NCBI GenBank assembly: GCA_945881885.1
Contig: CAMCVI010000004.1
Coordinates: forward strand, 1 to 64,000
Source: Chryseobacterium gleum
GTDB taxonomy: Bacteria; Bacteroidota; Bacteroidia; Flavobacteriales; Flavobacteriaceae
Reading direction: 5' to 3'
DNA length: 64,000 nucleotides
Positions 51,334 through 60,405 of this stretch are shown piece after piece. The translations under genes and the position numbers were made by a program. Each line of letters starts with the position of its first letter. Position 1 is the first letter of the stretch. The notes under the pieces were generated by a model. That model was not told where the DNA came from, ran no database searches, and saw only the letters and a list, made by a program, of their open reading frames with translations.

Positions 51334-52227
51334 TTATTTTCTATTTGTAATATAAACGCCAAACAAAATAATAATGGTTCCTAAAACTTGTAATAAAGTA
51401 ACGCCTTCGTTAAAAATCACACTCCATATTGTTGCTACAACAGGTATCAAATACGTTACATTAGAAGCAAAAATAGGAGACGACATTTGAATGAGTTTAT
51501 AAAAATAAATATTAGCCAATCCTGTGCCAACAATTCCTAAAATGGCTACATAAACTAATGGATGTACATCGTTTGAAATACCCAAAGCATCCGTACTGTT
51601 TTTAATGGCTTGAAAATCATAACCTGTAAATGATAAAATTAACAAAGCAGGAATAAGAAGAAAAGCAAAATTTCCAACAGTAATGCCAATTGGCGATACG
51701 TCAAACAAATATTTTTTCACCATATTAATATTTGCAGCATAACACCATGAAGCGATAATTACCAATAAGGCAAACCAATAATTTTTTGATGGATTTCCTG
51801 AAGCGCCTGCATATACTAATACCAAACAACCAATTATCCCAATTAGCAATCCGTAAATTTGTTTCTTTTTAAACGTGAGTCCGAAAAAAAAACTTCCAAT
51901 TATCAAAGTATTTAATGGAGTAAACGAGTTTAAGGTAGAGCTAATAGAACTACTAATTTGTGTTTGTGCCAATGCAAAAAGAAAAATAGGGAAGAAGTTG
52001 CCCAATAGTCCGGCTAAAATAATGTACTTCATTTTCTTTTTTTCTATCTTAAATAGTTCTTTTCCTGCGATTAATAGCAAAAAAACGGAAGTAAAAATTA
52101 TTCGATACGCGCCCAATTGATAAGGATTCATGCCGCCATCTAAACCTTTCTTCATTAAAATAAATGAACTTCCCCAAACTATTGCTAAAACTAGCAAGAT
52201 GAACCATTTTGAATTTTTATTTCCCAT
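51334..52227 (-). CDS. EamA/DMT family transporter
   Basis: A 297-residue inner-membrane protein with ten predicted helices in two EamA repeats. VLAIVWGSSFILMKKGLDG opens the first, and PSKNYWFALLVIIASWCYAAN opens the second; the first carries the helix-4 motif SSTLNSFTPLNTLIIGSFF. It ends IIILFGVYITNRK. Drug/metabolite exporters of this type move amino acids, nucleosides or drugs; the substrate cannot be predicted. It is a single gene following the tsf terminator. Confidence 0.92.
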   Translation of the reverse strand: MGNKNSKWFILLVLAIVWGSSFILMKKGLDGGMNPYQLGAYRIIFTSVFLLLIAGKELFKIEKKKMKYIILAGLLGNFFPIFLFALAQTQISSSISSTLNSFTPLNTLIIGSFFFGLTFKKKQIYGLLIGIIGCLVLVYAGASGNPSKNYWFALLVIIASWCYAANINMVKKYLFDVSPIGITVGNFAFLLIPALLILSFTGYDFQAIKNSTDALGISNDVHPLVYVAILGIVGTGLANIYFYKLIQMSSPIFASNVTYLIPVVATIWSVIFNEGVTLLQVLGTIIILFGVYITNRK

Positions 52228-52237
52228 AAAACTTTTA

Positions 52238-52266
52238 AAAAAATAAGGCTGTCAAATTTGACAGCC
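52238..52266 (-). terminator. Terminator of the rplM-rpsI-rpsB-tsf operon
   Basis: A perfect 20-base palindrome (52247-52266, GGCTGTCAAATTTGACAGCC) followed on the minus strand by TTATTTTTTT. It lies 30 bases after the tsf stop. Confidence 0.9.
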
Positions 52267-52296
52267 TCAAAGGTATAGTTATTTTTTTAAGATATA

Positions 52297-53121
52297 TTAT
52301 CCTAAAGCAGCTCTTTTGAAACCAGTTACTTTTAAATCTGCGTTTACAGATTTAATATAAGCAGCAACACTCATCGAACTATCTTTAATGTAATCTTGGT
52401 TTACTAAAGTGTTGTCTTTAAAGAAACGACCTAATTTTCCTTTAGCGATGTTTTCAATCATTGCTTCTGGTTTACCTTCTTGACGTAACATGTCTTTAGC
52501 AATTTCTATTTCTTTAGCAATTGTATCAGCATCTACACCTGCTTCGTCTAAAGCGATTGGCGCCATTGCAGCAGCTTGCATAGCAATGTTTCTTGCAGCT
52601 TCAGCACCACCATCAACATTTGCAGATAAAGCCACTAAAGTAGCAATACCGTTTCCAGCGTGAATGTATGAATTGATAAAAGCACCTTCTAATCTTTCGA
52701 AAGCACCAATTTCAATTTTTTCTCCAATAACACCTGTTTGCTCAATTAATTTTTCAGCAACAGTAATTCCACCAAAATCAGAAGCTAAAAACGCTTCTTT
52801 ATCTGTAAAATTTAAAGCTAAGTTTGCAAAATCATTTGCTAATTTTACGAAACCTTCATTTTTTCCTACGAAGTCTGTTTCACAATTTAAAGAAATTACT
52901 ACACCAGCAGTATTATCGCTATTTACAACAGCAATAACAGCACCTTCTGTAGATTCTCTATCCGAACGGTTTGCGGCAACTTTTTGACCTTTTTTTCTTA
53001 AAATTTCAATGGCTAATTCAAAATCACCTTCAGCTTCAACTAAAGCTTTTTTGCAATCCATCATACCAGCACCGGTTGTAGTTCTTAATTTGTTAACTTC
53101 AGCAGCAGTTATATTTGACAT
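52297..53121 (-). CDS. tsf: Elongation factor Ts
   Basis: Guanine-nucleotide exchange factor for EF-Tu; 274 residues. NKLRTTTGAGMMDCKKALVE and AIEILRKKGQKVAANRSDRE are the N-terminal EF-Ts signature, with the TDFVGKNEGF motif after it. The subdomains and the C-terminal module are complete. It is the last gene of the rplM-rpsI-rpsB-tsf operon. The 138-base spacer to rpsB holds a large hairpin built from AAATTCC repeats. Confidence 0.98.
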   Translation of the reverse strand: MSNITAAEVNKLRTTTGAGMMDCKKALVEAEGDFELAIEILRKKGQKVAANRSDRESTEGAVIAVVNSDNTAGVVISLNCETDFVGKNEGFVKLANDFANLALNFTDKEAFLASDFGGITVAEKLIEQTGVIGEKIEIGAFERLEGAFINSYIHAGNGIATLVALSANVDGGAEAARNIAMQAAAMAPIALDEAGVDADTIAKEIEIAKDMLRQEGKPEAMIENIAKGKLGRFFKDNTLVNQDYIKDSSMSVAAYIKSVNADLKVTGFKRAALG

Positions 53122-53155
53122 TTTATTTTATTTTAGATTATTAATGTAAAAAAAG

Positions 53156-53252
53156 AAATTCCAATTGTAAAATTCCAAATTCTGGTTTTATATAATTCAT
53201 AACAAATGGTTAATAAATTAGTTTGGAATTTGGAATTTTACTTTCGGAATTT
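53156..53252. repeat. Inverted AAATTCC repeat hairpin between rpsB and tsf
   Basis: Arms 53167-53182 and 53226-53241 match over 16 bases without error (GTAAAATTCCAAATTC), and outer arms AAATTCC (53156-53162) and GGAATTT (53246-53252) pair too. The loop is 43 bases. The TTCCAAA units inside repeat at a 7-base period. The structure is placed in the middle of a ribosomal operon and could form in the mRNA. Confidence 0.9.
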
Positions 53253-53259
53253 TTATTAT

Positions 53260-54087
53260 TTATGCTTCAGTTGAAGTTTCTTCAGCCTGAATTTCAGCTA
53301 CTGGAGCTGTTTCAGTTGAAGTTTCTTCAGCTTTAACTTCTTTAGCTTTAACTACTTCAGTTGTAGTTTCTTCAGTTGAAGTTTCATCTTTGTCTGATTT
53401 TCTTTCAGATAAACCTTCTGTAATTGAAGCAGTTACTAAAGATAAAATTTTATCGATTGATTTAGAAGCGTCATCGTTGGCAGGAATAACATACTCAACC
53501 AAACGAGGGTCAGAGTTTGTATCAACCATTGCGAAAACTGGAATGTTTAACTTTTTTGCTTCTTTAACCGCGATATGTTCCGCTTTAATATCTACTACAA
53601 ATAATGCAGCAGGAATTCTAGACATGTCAGCAATTGAACCTAAGTTCTTGTCTAATTTTGCTCTTAAACGATCTACTTGTAAACGCTCCTTTTTTGAAAG
53701 CGTCATGAAAGTACCGTCTTTTTTCATTCTATCAATAGAAGCCATTTTTTTAATCGCTTTTCTGATAGTGATAAAGTTGGTTAACATTCCACCTGGCCAT
53801 CTTTCAGTGATGTAAGGCATGTTACAAGCAGCTGCTTTTTCAGCAACGATGTCTTTTGCTTGTTTTTTGGTAGCTACGAAAAGTATTTTTCTACCAGATG
53901 CTGCAATACTTTTTAAAGCCTCATTAGCTTCTTCAATTTTTGCAGCCGTTTTATATAGGTTAATGATATGTATACCATTACGTTCCATATAAATGTATGG
54001 AGCCATGTTTGGATCCCATTTACGAGTCATGTGTCCGAAATGAACACCTGCTTCTAATAATTCTTTAACGTCAATTTTGTTTGCCAT
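53260..54087 (-). CDS. rpsB: 30S ribosomal protein S2 with acidic C-terminal tail
   Basis: Residues 1-225 are a complete S2: LLEAGVHFGHMTRKWDPNM, RKILFVATKKQAKDIVAEKA and GMLTNFITIRKAIKKM are conserved. Residues 226-275 are an added tail of repeated Glu/Thr/Ser/Ala/Val units (EETSTE occurs several times), encoded by near-identical 20- to 25-base repeats at 53264-53400. The tail is acidic and probably disordered. rpsB follows rpsI after 179 bases, where I see only AT-rich sequence and a short GGCTTAAAGCTTAAGG palindrome-like patch. Confidence 0.97.
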   Translation of the reverse strand: MANKIDVKELLEAGVHFGHMTRKWDPNMAPYIYMERNGIHIINLYKTAAKIEEANEALKSIAASGRKILFVATKKQAKDIVAEKAAACNMPYITERWPGGMLTNFITIRKAIKKMASIDRMKKDGTFMTLSKKERLQVDRLRAKLDKNLGSIADMSRIPAALFVVDIKAEHIAVKEAKKLNIPVFAMVDTNSDPRLVEYVIPANDDASKSIDKILSLVTASITEGLSERKSDKDETSTEETTTEVVKAKEVKAEETSTETAPVAEIQAEETSTEA

Positions 54088-54266
54088 TTTGTAATAGTTT
54101 ACGTTCCGTGTTCTAGCAATGTTCCTTTTGGCTTAAAGCTTAAGGCTTCATTTAGATGCTAAACTAATTTCTTTTTCAATAAAAAGAAATATCGACAACT
54201 TGATTTTTAATTTCTAATTTAATTGTAAAAAAGGTTCTGAAAATATATTCTGATAAATACCGAATA

Positions 54267-54653
54267 TTAACGTTTCGAGAATTGGAATCTCTTACGTGCT
54301 TTCTTTTGACCGAATTTTTTACGTTCTACCATTCTTGGATCTCTTGTTAGTAATCCTTCTGGTTTTAATACCAATCTGTTTTCTGCTTCTACTTCGCACA
54401 TTGCTCTTGCAATTGCCATTCTTACAGCTTCTGCTTGACCAGTTGCGCCACCACCGTATACATTAATTTTAACATCAAAATTGTTTTCGTTGTTAGTTAA
54501 TGTTAAGGCTTGTTTTACTTTGTACTGCAATGTAGCAGTTGGAAAGTATACAGCAAACGCTCTTTTGTTAACTGTAATGTTACCAGTTCCTTCTGAAACA
54601 TAAACACGTGCTACTGCACATTTTCTTCTTCCGATTTTGTGAATTACTCCCAT
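54267..54653 (-). CDS. rpsI: 30S ribosomal protein S9
   Basis: A 128-residue ribosomal protein with the conserved start HKIGRRKCAVARVYVSEGTG, YGGGATGQAEAVRMAIARA in the middle and the basic tail DPRMVERKKFGQKKARKRFQFSKR-type end (KKARKRFQFSKR), which touches the P-site tRNA. Length normal. Its ATG overlaps the last base of the rplM stop, so both are coupled. Confidence 0.98.
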   Translation of the reverse strand: MGVIHKIGRRKCAVARVYVSEGTGNITVNKRAFAVYFPTATLQYKVKQALTLTNNENNFDVKINVYGGGATGQAEAVRMAIARAMCEVEAENRLVLKPEGLLTRDPRMVERKKFGQKKARKRFQFSKR

Positions 54654-55108
54654 TACTTAAGATCGTTTAGGTTAACGGCTTTAGGCGTTTGTGCGGCATG
54701 TTTGTGCGCATCTCCTACGTTAACATTTAAATTACGGAATAATTGTGCTCCTAATTTGTTTTTAGGCAACATTCCTTTAACTGCTTTTTCTACTAATAAT
54801 GCAGGATTTTTTTGTTGCATTACTTTTGCAGTTAGACTTCTTTGTCCTCCTGGATAACCTGTGTGACGGATGTACGTTTTCTCATCCAATTTGTTTCCAG
54901 TAAGATTGATTTTTTCTGCGTTAATAACAATTACGTTATCTCCACAGTCAACATGCGGCGTATAACTCGGCTTGTACTTACCTCTCAATAGCATGGCTAC
55001 TTTTGAAGCAAAACGACCTAAGTTATGACCTTCAGCATCTACCACAATCCACTGCTTATCTGCAGTAGCCTTGTTTGCTGAAATTGTCTTGTAGCTTAAT
55101 GTGTTCAC
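54653..55108 (-). CDS. rplM: 50S ribosomal protein L13
   Basis: A 151-residue ribosomal protein; KQWIVVDAEGHNLGRFASKV, RGKYKPSYTPHVDCGDNVIV, YIRHTGYPGGQRSLTA and VKGMLPKNKLG are signature motifs. First gene of the rplM-rpsI-rpsB-tsf operon, with a near-perfect promoter upstream. The leader of about 50 bases has a weak hairpin (around 55139-55160, TATTCCC and GGGATTA), which might take part in feedback control, but this is uncertain. Confidence 0.98.
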   Translation of the reverse strand: MNTLSYKTISANKATADKQWIVVDAEGHNLGRFASKVAMLLRGKYKPSYTPHVDCGDNVIVINAEKINLTGNKLDEKTYIRHTGYPGGQRSLTAKVMQQKNPALLVEKAVKGMLPKNKLGAQLFRNLNVNVGDAHKHAAQTPKAVNLNDLK

Positions 55109-55166
55109 AATACTAATTTTTAATTAAACATTCCATTCCTATTCCCAAACTTAGGGATTAGGGGTG

Positions 55167-55196
55167 CAAAAGTACAATTATTTATTAAAATTACAA
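55167..55196 (-). promoter_or_regulatory. Promoter of the rplM operon
   Basis: Minus strand: TTG (55194-55196), 19-base spacer, TACTTTTG (55167-55174). Full consensus match. Confidence 0.8.
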
Positions 55197-55318
55197 ACTC
55201 TAAACTAAAATTCTTTTGTATTGATTTTGAACTCTTTAATAAGATTACTAAAATATATTAAATTTGTAAAGTGATTTTACCTGATTTTTTATATTTTTGA
55301 GCTTGAAATAGTACAAAA

Positions 55319-56353
55319 ATGAAATCTAAAGCCACATTAAAAGAATTAGCCAAAGAATTAGGTGTTTCTACCTCAACAGTTTCTAAAGCGCTAAGTAATA
55401 GCCCAGAAATTAGTGAACTAACTAAAATTAAAATTAAAGAGTTTGCGCAACTAAAAAATTATAAGCCAAATAGTATAGCTAAAAATTTAAAAAATCAGCG
55501 TTCTTATACTATTGGCGTTATTTTACCAAATATTTTAAATCCTTTTTTTGCAAAAGTATTTTCTGGAATTGAATTATATGCCAACGAAAAAGGGTATAAT
55601 TTGATTACATGTATGTCTAATGAATCTCTAGAAAAAGAGAAACAAATGATTGAAATGTTAGATAATGGGGCTATAGACGGTTTTATTTTAGCTTTGGCAG
55701 AAGAAACTCAAAAAGAAAATAATTTAACACATATATATAATGTATTGCGAGATGGCACACCAGTAGTTTTATTTGATAGAATTGCCTCAGAATTAAAATG
55801 TGACAAAGTAATTGTTGATGATTTTGATTCTTCTGTTGAAGCCACACAATATTTAATTGATACCGATTGTAAAAAAATCGCACTCTTTTCTACAATTAAT
55901 AATTTAAGTGTTGGAAAGTTAAGAGCAAACGGATACAAAGAAGCGTTGCAAAAAAATAATAAGAAATTTGATGCATCTTTAGCTTTGATGACAGATTCAG
56001 ATGAAGGTTTTGATGAAAAAATGGGTAAATTAATTTTAGAACAAAAACCAGATGCTATTTTTGCAGTAGATGAATATGCTGCGGTTGCTGCAATGAAATT
56101 TTGTTTAAAAAACGGATTTCATGTACCAAATGACATTTCAATTATTGGTTTTGCAGATGGTTTATGGTCAAGAAGAATGACGCCAAGCTTATCTACAATT
56201 AGTCAACATGCTCCTGAAATAGGACAAAAAACAGCCGAATTAATTATCAAACGTATCGAAGAAATTTCAGATTCTGAATCTGAAAAAATATTTGAAACCG
56301 TTGTAATTAAAACAGAATTAAGAAAAAGAGATTCTGTTAGAAAATTGTTCTAA
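55319..56353 (+). CDS. LacI family transcriptional regulator
   Basis: A 344-residue regulator. The helix-turn-helix (TLKELAKELGVSTSTVSKAL, about residues 5-24) and hinge helix (YKPNSIAKNLKN) are followed by a periplasmic-binding-protein-like sensor domain from residue 60 (SYTIGVILPNILNPFFAKVF). It is complete. LacI-type regulators usually sense sugars, but no sugar genes are next to it; surE is convergent and rplM divergent. A TATTTTTG box is at 55292-55299. Its targets must lie elsewhere. Confidence 0.94.
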   Translation: MKSKATLKELAKELGVSTSTVSKALSNSPEISELTKIKIKEFAQLKNYKPNSIAKNLKNQRSYTIGVILPNILNPFFAKVFSGIELYANEKGYNLITCMSNESLEKEKQMIEMLDNGAIDGFILALAEETQKENNLTHIYNVLRDGTPVVLFDRIASELKCDKVIVDDFDSSVEATQYLIDTDCKKIALFSTINNLSVGKLRANGYKEALQKNNKKFDASLALMTDSDEGFDEKMGKLILEQKPDAIFAVDEYAAVAAMKFCLKNGFHVPNDISIIGFADGLWSRRMTPSLSTISQHAPEIGQKTAELIIKRIEEISDSESEKIFETVVIKTELRKRDSVRKLF

Positions 56354-56377
56354 ACAAAAAGCAACAATGTTTTTAAA

Positions 56378-57133
56378 CTATAAATCCCAACTATTTAATT
56401 GTTGTATTGCGTGATAAGCAGTCAAATCAAAATGAACGGGAACTATAGAAATGTAATCATTAGCTAAAGCCCATTCATCCGTATCTTCGCCGTTATCATG
56501 ATTGACAAATTTTCCTGTTAACCAATAATATTCTTTGCCCATTGGGTTGGTGCGCTTGTCAAATTCTTCTTCCCAAGTGGCTTTCGCCTGACGACAAATT
56601 TTTATGCCTTTAATTTGGTCTGTTTTTGGAAAATTAACATTCAAAACCACCCCTTCAGGTAAGCCGTTTTCTAAAACTTCTAAAGCAATTTTCTTGATAA
56701 AAGGTTTGATGTATTCAAAATTTGCATCCCAACTGTAATCACACAATGAAAATCCGATAGAAGGAATGCCTTCAATACCGCCTTCAACAGCAGCACTCAT
56801 CGTACCAGAATAAATTACATTTATGGAGGAATTGGACCCATGATTGACACCAGAAACACATAAATCCGGCTTGCTTTTCATCACTTCATGTACGCCCATT
56901 TTTACACAATCTACTGGTGTTCCAGAACAACTGTAGGCATTATTGGTGCCTAAAAATTTAGGAATATGCTTCAATTCTAAAGTACTATTTATGGTAATAG
57001 CATGACCCATGCCACTTTGTGCGCTGTCTGGCGCAATGATATAAATTTCACCTAATTCATGCATGACTTCTGTTAAAGCTTTTATCCCTGGAGCAGCAAT
57101 TCCGTCGTCATTTGTAACCAGAATTTTTTTCAT
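56378..57133 (-). CDS. surE: 5'/3'-nucleotidase SurE
   Basis: Metal-dependent phosphatase of 251 residues acting on nucleoside monophosphates, linked to stationary-phase survival. MKKILVTNDDGIAAPGIKAL supplies Asp9 and Asp10; APDSAQSGMGHAIT and VSGVNHGSNSSINVIYSGT give the Ser and Asn metal and phosphate ligands. Normal length. Convergent with the LacI gene and divergent from the S41 protease gene. No operon partner. Confidence 0.97.
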   Translation of the reverse strand: MKKILVTNDDGIAAPGIKALTEVMHELGEIYIIAPDSAQSGMGHAITINSTLELKHIPKFLGTNNAYSCSGTPVDCVKMGVHEVMKSKPDLCVSGVNHGSNSSINVIYSGTMSAAVEGGIEGIPSIGFSLCDYSWDANFEYIKPFIKKIALEVLENGLPEGVVLNVNFPKTDQIKGIKICRQAKATWEEEFDKRTNPMGKEYYWLTGKFVNHDNGEDTDEWALANDYISIVPVHFDLTAYHAIQQLNSWDL

Positions 57134-57266
57134 TTTACAATTGTGTTAAATTATTTGCTAAATTATTATATTTTATGATTTATTTGCAGATTAAAATATT
57201 AAATTTGTTATCTTGTTTTTTGAAAAGAACAGCAATGATTATTTGGCACGATTTTAGAAGTTAAAA

Positions 57267-59483
57267 ATGAAAAAAAGTATAGAATTTATGAAAAGAAATT
57301 ATAAGGTTTTATTGGTTGTAGGGATTTTGGCTGCGGGATTGTGGAGCTTTATTCCTTCTAAAAAAATTACTGGAGACGATAAAGACAAAATGTTAATTGA
57401 ACTCTTGTCTTTTGTGTTAGAGAAAGGTCATTTTTCACCAATTGAAATAAATGATGAATTTTCAAAAAAAGCATATGCTTCCTATATTGAATCATTAGAT
57501 CCTACCAAACGTTTTTTTATTCAATCAGATGTTGCTGAATTTCAAAAATATGAACTGTCTATTGACGATATGATTCGCAGTAAAGATTTATCTTTTTTTA
57601 ATCTAACCTATAAAAGATTGATGCAAAGAATGAAAGAATCGAAAGTGATTTACACAAATATTCTTTCTAAACCTTTGGATTTAAATGACAATGAAACCAT
57701 TAATGTAGATTATGAAAAACTGCCGTATGCAGCTACTATGAAAGATTTAGATCAGCGTTGGAAAAAGCAATTAGAACTTGCGGTTTTGAGTGATATTACA
57801 GATAAAGAAGACATTCAAAATGCAATAAATTCAGGTACTTCAGATGAAATTAAAGATGCTAAAGATACAAAACCGGCTGAAAAAATCGAACCTAAATCTT
57901 TTGAAGAATTAGAAAAAACAGCCAGAAAAACTACAGAAAGTAATTTAAATAATAATTTTAATTTCATTGCAGAATTAACACGTGAAGATTGGTTTACCGT
58001 TTATATCAATGCAATTGTAACGCAATACGACCCACATACGTATTATTTTTCTCCAGAAGATAAAGAGAAATTTGATGTAAGTATGAGCGGAAAATTTGAA
58101 GGAATTGGCGCGCGTTTACAAAAGAAAAATGAAGGTATTGAAGTGTCTGAATTAATAAGTGGTGGTCCAGCATGGCGAGGTAAATTATTAGAACAAGGCG
58201 ATATTATTATTAAAGTAGGCCAAGCAAATGAAGAGGCAATTGACATTGCAGGCATGCGATTAGATGATGTGATTAAAAAAATAAAAGGTCCAAAAGGAAC
58301 TTTAGTGAAACTTACTGTGAAAAAAGTAGATGGTTCTGTAAAAGTAGTTCCAATTGTTAGAGACGAAGTAGAAACCGAAGAAACCTTTGCCAAATCTACT
58401 ATAGTAGAAAAAGACGGGAAGTTATTTGGGGTGATTTATTTGCCGAAATTTTACCAAACTTTTGAGAACAGATCTAACAGAGATGCTTTTAAAGATGTGG
58501 CCATAGAAATAGAAAGATTGAAAGCTATGAATGTTCAAGGAATTGTAATGGATTTGCGCGATAATGGTGGCGGTTCCTTGGAAACAGTAGTTAAAATGAC
58601 AGGTTTGTTTATAGATAAAGGACCAGTTGTACAAGTAAAACAAGCTGGAGGCGAAGCTCAAATTTTACCAGATTCAGATCCTAAAGTACAATGGGATGGT
58701 CCGTTGGTAGTTATGATTAATAATTATTCTGCTTCTGCATCTGAGATTTTTGCAGCGGCTATTCAAGATTATAATAGAGGAATTATTATAGGTAGTAAAC
58801 AATCATACGGAAAAGGAACAGTTCAAAATGTATTTGAATTAAATGAATTTGTTCGTGGAAATGAATATGGCGATTTAGGTGCCTTGAAAACCACAACTCA
58901 AAAATTTTACAGAGTAAATGGTGGCTCTACACAATTGGAAGGTGTAAAAAGCGATATTGTTATGCCAGATCGTTTTAGTTTTATGCAAACCGGTGAAAAA
59001 GATGAAAAAAGTGCATTGCCTTGGGACAAAATAGAACCAGCAATTTACACACCGTTACAATTAAGTTATGAAAAAGTAATTGCAAATAGTAAGAAAAGAA
59101 TTGCTAATAACGATAACTTTAACTTAATTTCAGAAAACGCAAAATGGATTAACGATAGAAAGGAAGACAACACCATTAGCTTAAATTACGAAGCTTATAA
59201 AAAAGAACTATCCGAAATTGAATCCCAGACTAAAAAGTTTAAAAGTATTGAAAAATTTAAAAGTAATTTAAAATTTACTTCGTTACCATACGAATTAGAT
59301 TTAATAGCCAAAGACGAATTGTTAAAAGAAAAACGTGAAAGATGGCATGCCGAACTAGTTAAAGATGTTTACATGTTGGAAACATTAAATGTATTAACTG
59401 ATTTAACAGTTGATGGAGCAAATATTCCTTTAGTTAAAACAAAGAAAACCCAAAAAGCTAAAGAAAAATTAGCATCAAAATAG
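57267..59483 (+). CDS. C-terminal processing protease, S41 family (Prc/Tsp-like)
   Basis: A 738-residue periplasmic protease anchored or exported by an N-terminal hydrophobic segment (about residues 12-30). An N-terminal helical domain (about 40-265) precedes a PDZ domain (about 277-362) and the S41 core. The catalytic dyad is the Ser within NYSASASEIFA (residues 487-495) and Lys516 in SYGKGTVQ. VMDLRDNGGGSLE is the conserved preceding motif. The C-terminal DUF3340-like helical region to residue 738 is typical of Prc, which trims or degrades periplasmic proteins. A second ATG eight codons in is a possible start. A clear terminator follows. Confidence 0.95.
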   Translation: MKKSIEFMKRNYKVLLVVGILAAGLWSFIPSKKITGDDKDKMLIELLSFVLEKGHFSPIEINDEFSKKAYASYIESLDPTKRFFIQSDVAEFQKYELSIDDMIRSKDLSFFNLTYKRLMQRMKESKVIYTNILSKPLDLNDNETINVDYEKLPYAATMKDLDQRWKKQLELAVLSDITDKEDIQNAINSGTSDEIKDAKDTKPAEKIEPKSFEELEKTARKTTESNLNNNFNFIAELTREDWFTVYINAIVTQYDPHTYYFSPEDKEKFDVSMSGKFEGIGARLQKKNEGIEVSELISGGPAWRGKLLEQGDIIIKVGQANEEAIDIAGMRLDDVIKKIKGPKGTLVKLTVKKVDGSVKVVPIVRDEVETEETFAKSTIVEKDGKLFGVIYLPKFYQTFENRSNRDAFKDVAIEIERLKAMNVQGIVMDLRDNGGGSLETVVKMTGLFIDKGPVVQVKQAGGEAQILPDSDPKVQWDGPLVVMINNYSASASEIFAAAIQDYNRGIIIGSKQSYGKGTVQNVFELNEFVRGNEYGDLGALKTTTQKFYRVNGGSTQLEGVKSDIVMPDRFSFMQTGEKDEKSALPWDKIEPAIYTPLQLSYEKVIANSKKRIANNDNFNLISENAKWINDRKEDNTISLNYEAYKKELSEIESQTKKFKSIEKFKSNLKFTSLPYELDLIAKDELLKEKRERWHAELVKDVYMLETLNVLTDLTVDGANIPLVKTKKTQKAKEKLASK

Positions 59484-59500
59484 TTTGAACATAAATATTT

Positions 59501-59532
59501 AAAAAGCCATTCAATTTGAATGGCTTTTTTTG
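59501..59532 (+). terminator. Intrinsic terminator of the S41 protease gene
   Basis: Stem of 13 bases starting AAAAAGCCATTCA (59501-59513), paired with TGAATGGCTTTTT after a short loop, and followed by T. Confidence 0.92.
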
Positions 59533-59581
59533 TAAACTTGAGTATTCTTAGCGAAAATTTTGGGTTGTAAAAACTCAAAAC

Positions 59582-60391
59582 TCAATCTTTAATTATTATT
59601 TTCTCTGCTGCGATGACTTTGTTTTTTTCTGTTAGTTTAATATAGTAAAGGCCGTTTGGGAGATTATCACGTAGCAAAGAAACACTCTGTCCTTCAAGAT
59701 TGTTTACTTGTTTTACCTCCTGCCCGTGGGAGTTGTAAATTAGTAGGGTTGCATTTTTAAAATTGTCGATAGTTTGTATAGTTGTATCGGTATTAAAAGG
59801 ATTGGGAAAGATAGTATAATGACTATTTTTAGAAATTTCATTACCACCTAAATTGTTTTGTCCTGTTTGAATACATCCATTTGGCGTACTCTCATAGGCA
59901 TAATCTTTTATAGTGAAAGATCCAGAATTTGCTAAAATATCAAAACGTGCCCAGCCATAATAAATGTTGGTTCCCACAATTAGTTTTAGTGCTAAAAATT
60001 TATCTGAAGCGCCTACCCAATAACCAATACTTGTTCCCAATGCCATAGTGCCAGGATTATTAAAATCATACCATGTTGCAAGTGATGCACAAATAGTATT
60101 AGATGTTGATAACGCCCATGGTAAATAAGTTCCATTAACAAAATTCCCTGAATAAGCATTGTTATTTTGGGGGTTGCACATAACGCCAAAAGTACCAGCA
60201 CTTCCACCAAAATAAATTGTAAAATCAACAACCGTATCATTATTTAAATCCAAAGAATATGTCGCGTTAGGAGTAGCGTCTGGAATATCTGTGTAAATAA
60301 TTTGGGAATACAACTTACTATTTACAAAAAACAATATCAATATAACACTTAAAGTTGGGACTCTTTTATGAAATATATTTTTTGTTTTCAT
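59582..60391 (-). CDS. T9SS type A sorting domain-containing secreted protein
   Basis: A 269-residue secreted protein starting at 60391 (MKTKNIFHKRVPTLSV), with a signal peptide of about 30 residues ending KLYSQ; a start at 60412 would add seven residues. The middle (about 35-185) contains DIPDATPNATYSLDLNNDTV and a beta-sandwich of unknown type with several Cys. The C-terminal 80 residues (FPNPFNTDTTIQTIDNFKN, LLIYNSHGQEVKQV, LPNGLYYIKLTEKNKVIAAE) are a type A sorting signal for the type IX system. Its role is unknown. It sits 14 bases after rodA, probably a late addition to that operon. Confidence 0.92.
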   Translation of the reverse strand: MKTKNIFHKRVPTLSVILILFFVNSKLYSQIIYTDIPDATPNATYSLDLNNDTVVDFTIYFGGSAGTFGVMCNPQNNNAYSGNFVNGTYLPWALSTSNTICASLATWYDFNNPGTMALGTSIGYWVGASDKFLALKLIVGTNIYYGWARFDILANSGSFTIKDYAYESTPNGCIQTGQNNLGGNEISKNSHYTIFPNPFNTDTTIQTIDNFKNATLLIYNSHGQEVKQVNNLEGQSVSLLRDNLPNGLYYIKLTEKNKVIAAEKIIIKD

Positions 60392-60405
60392 TATAAAAAA
60401 TAGTT

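Noticed and set aside
54120..54160. tRNA gene or riboswitch in the rpsI-rpsB gap
   Set aside because: The GGCTTAAAGCTTAAGG patch gives only a short stem; no cloverleaf, no T-loop GTTC-A pattern with matching acceptor arms, and no known riboswitch motif.
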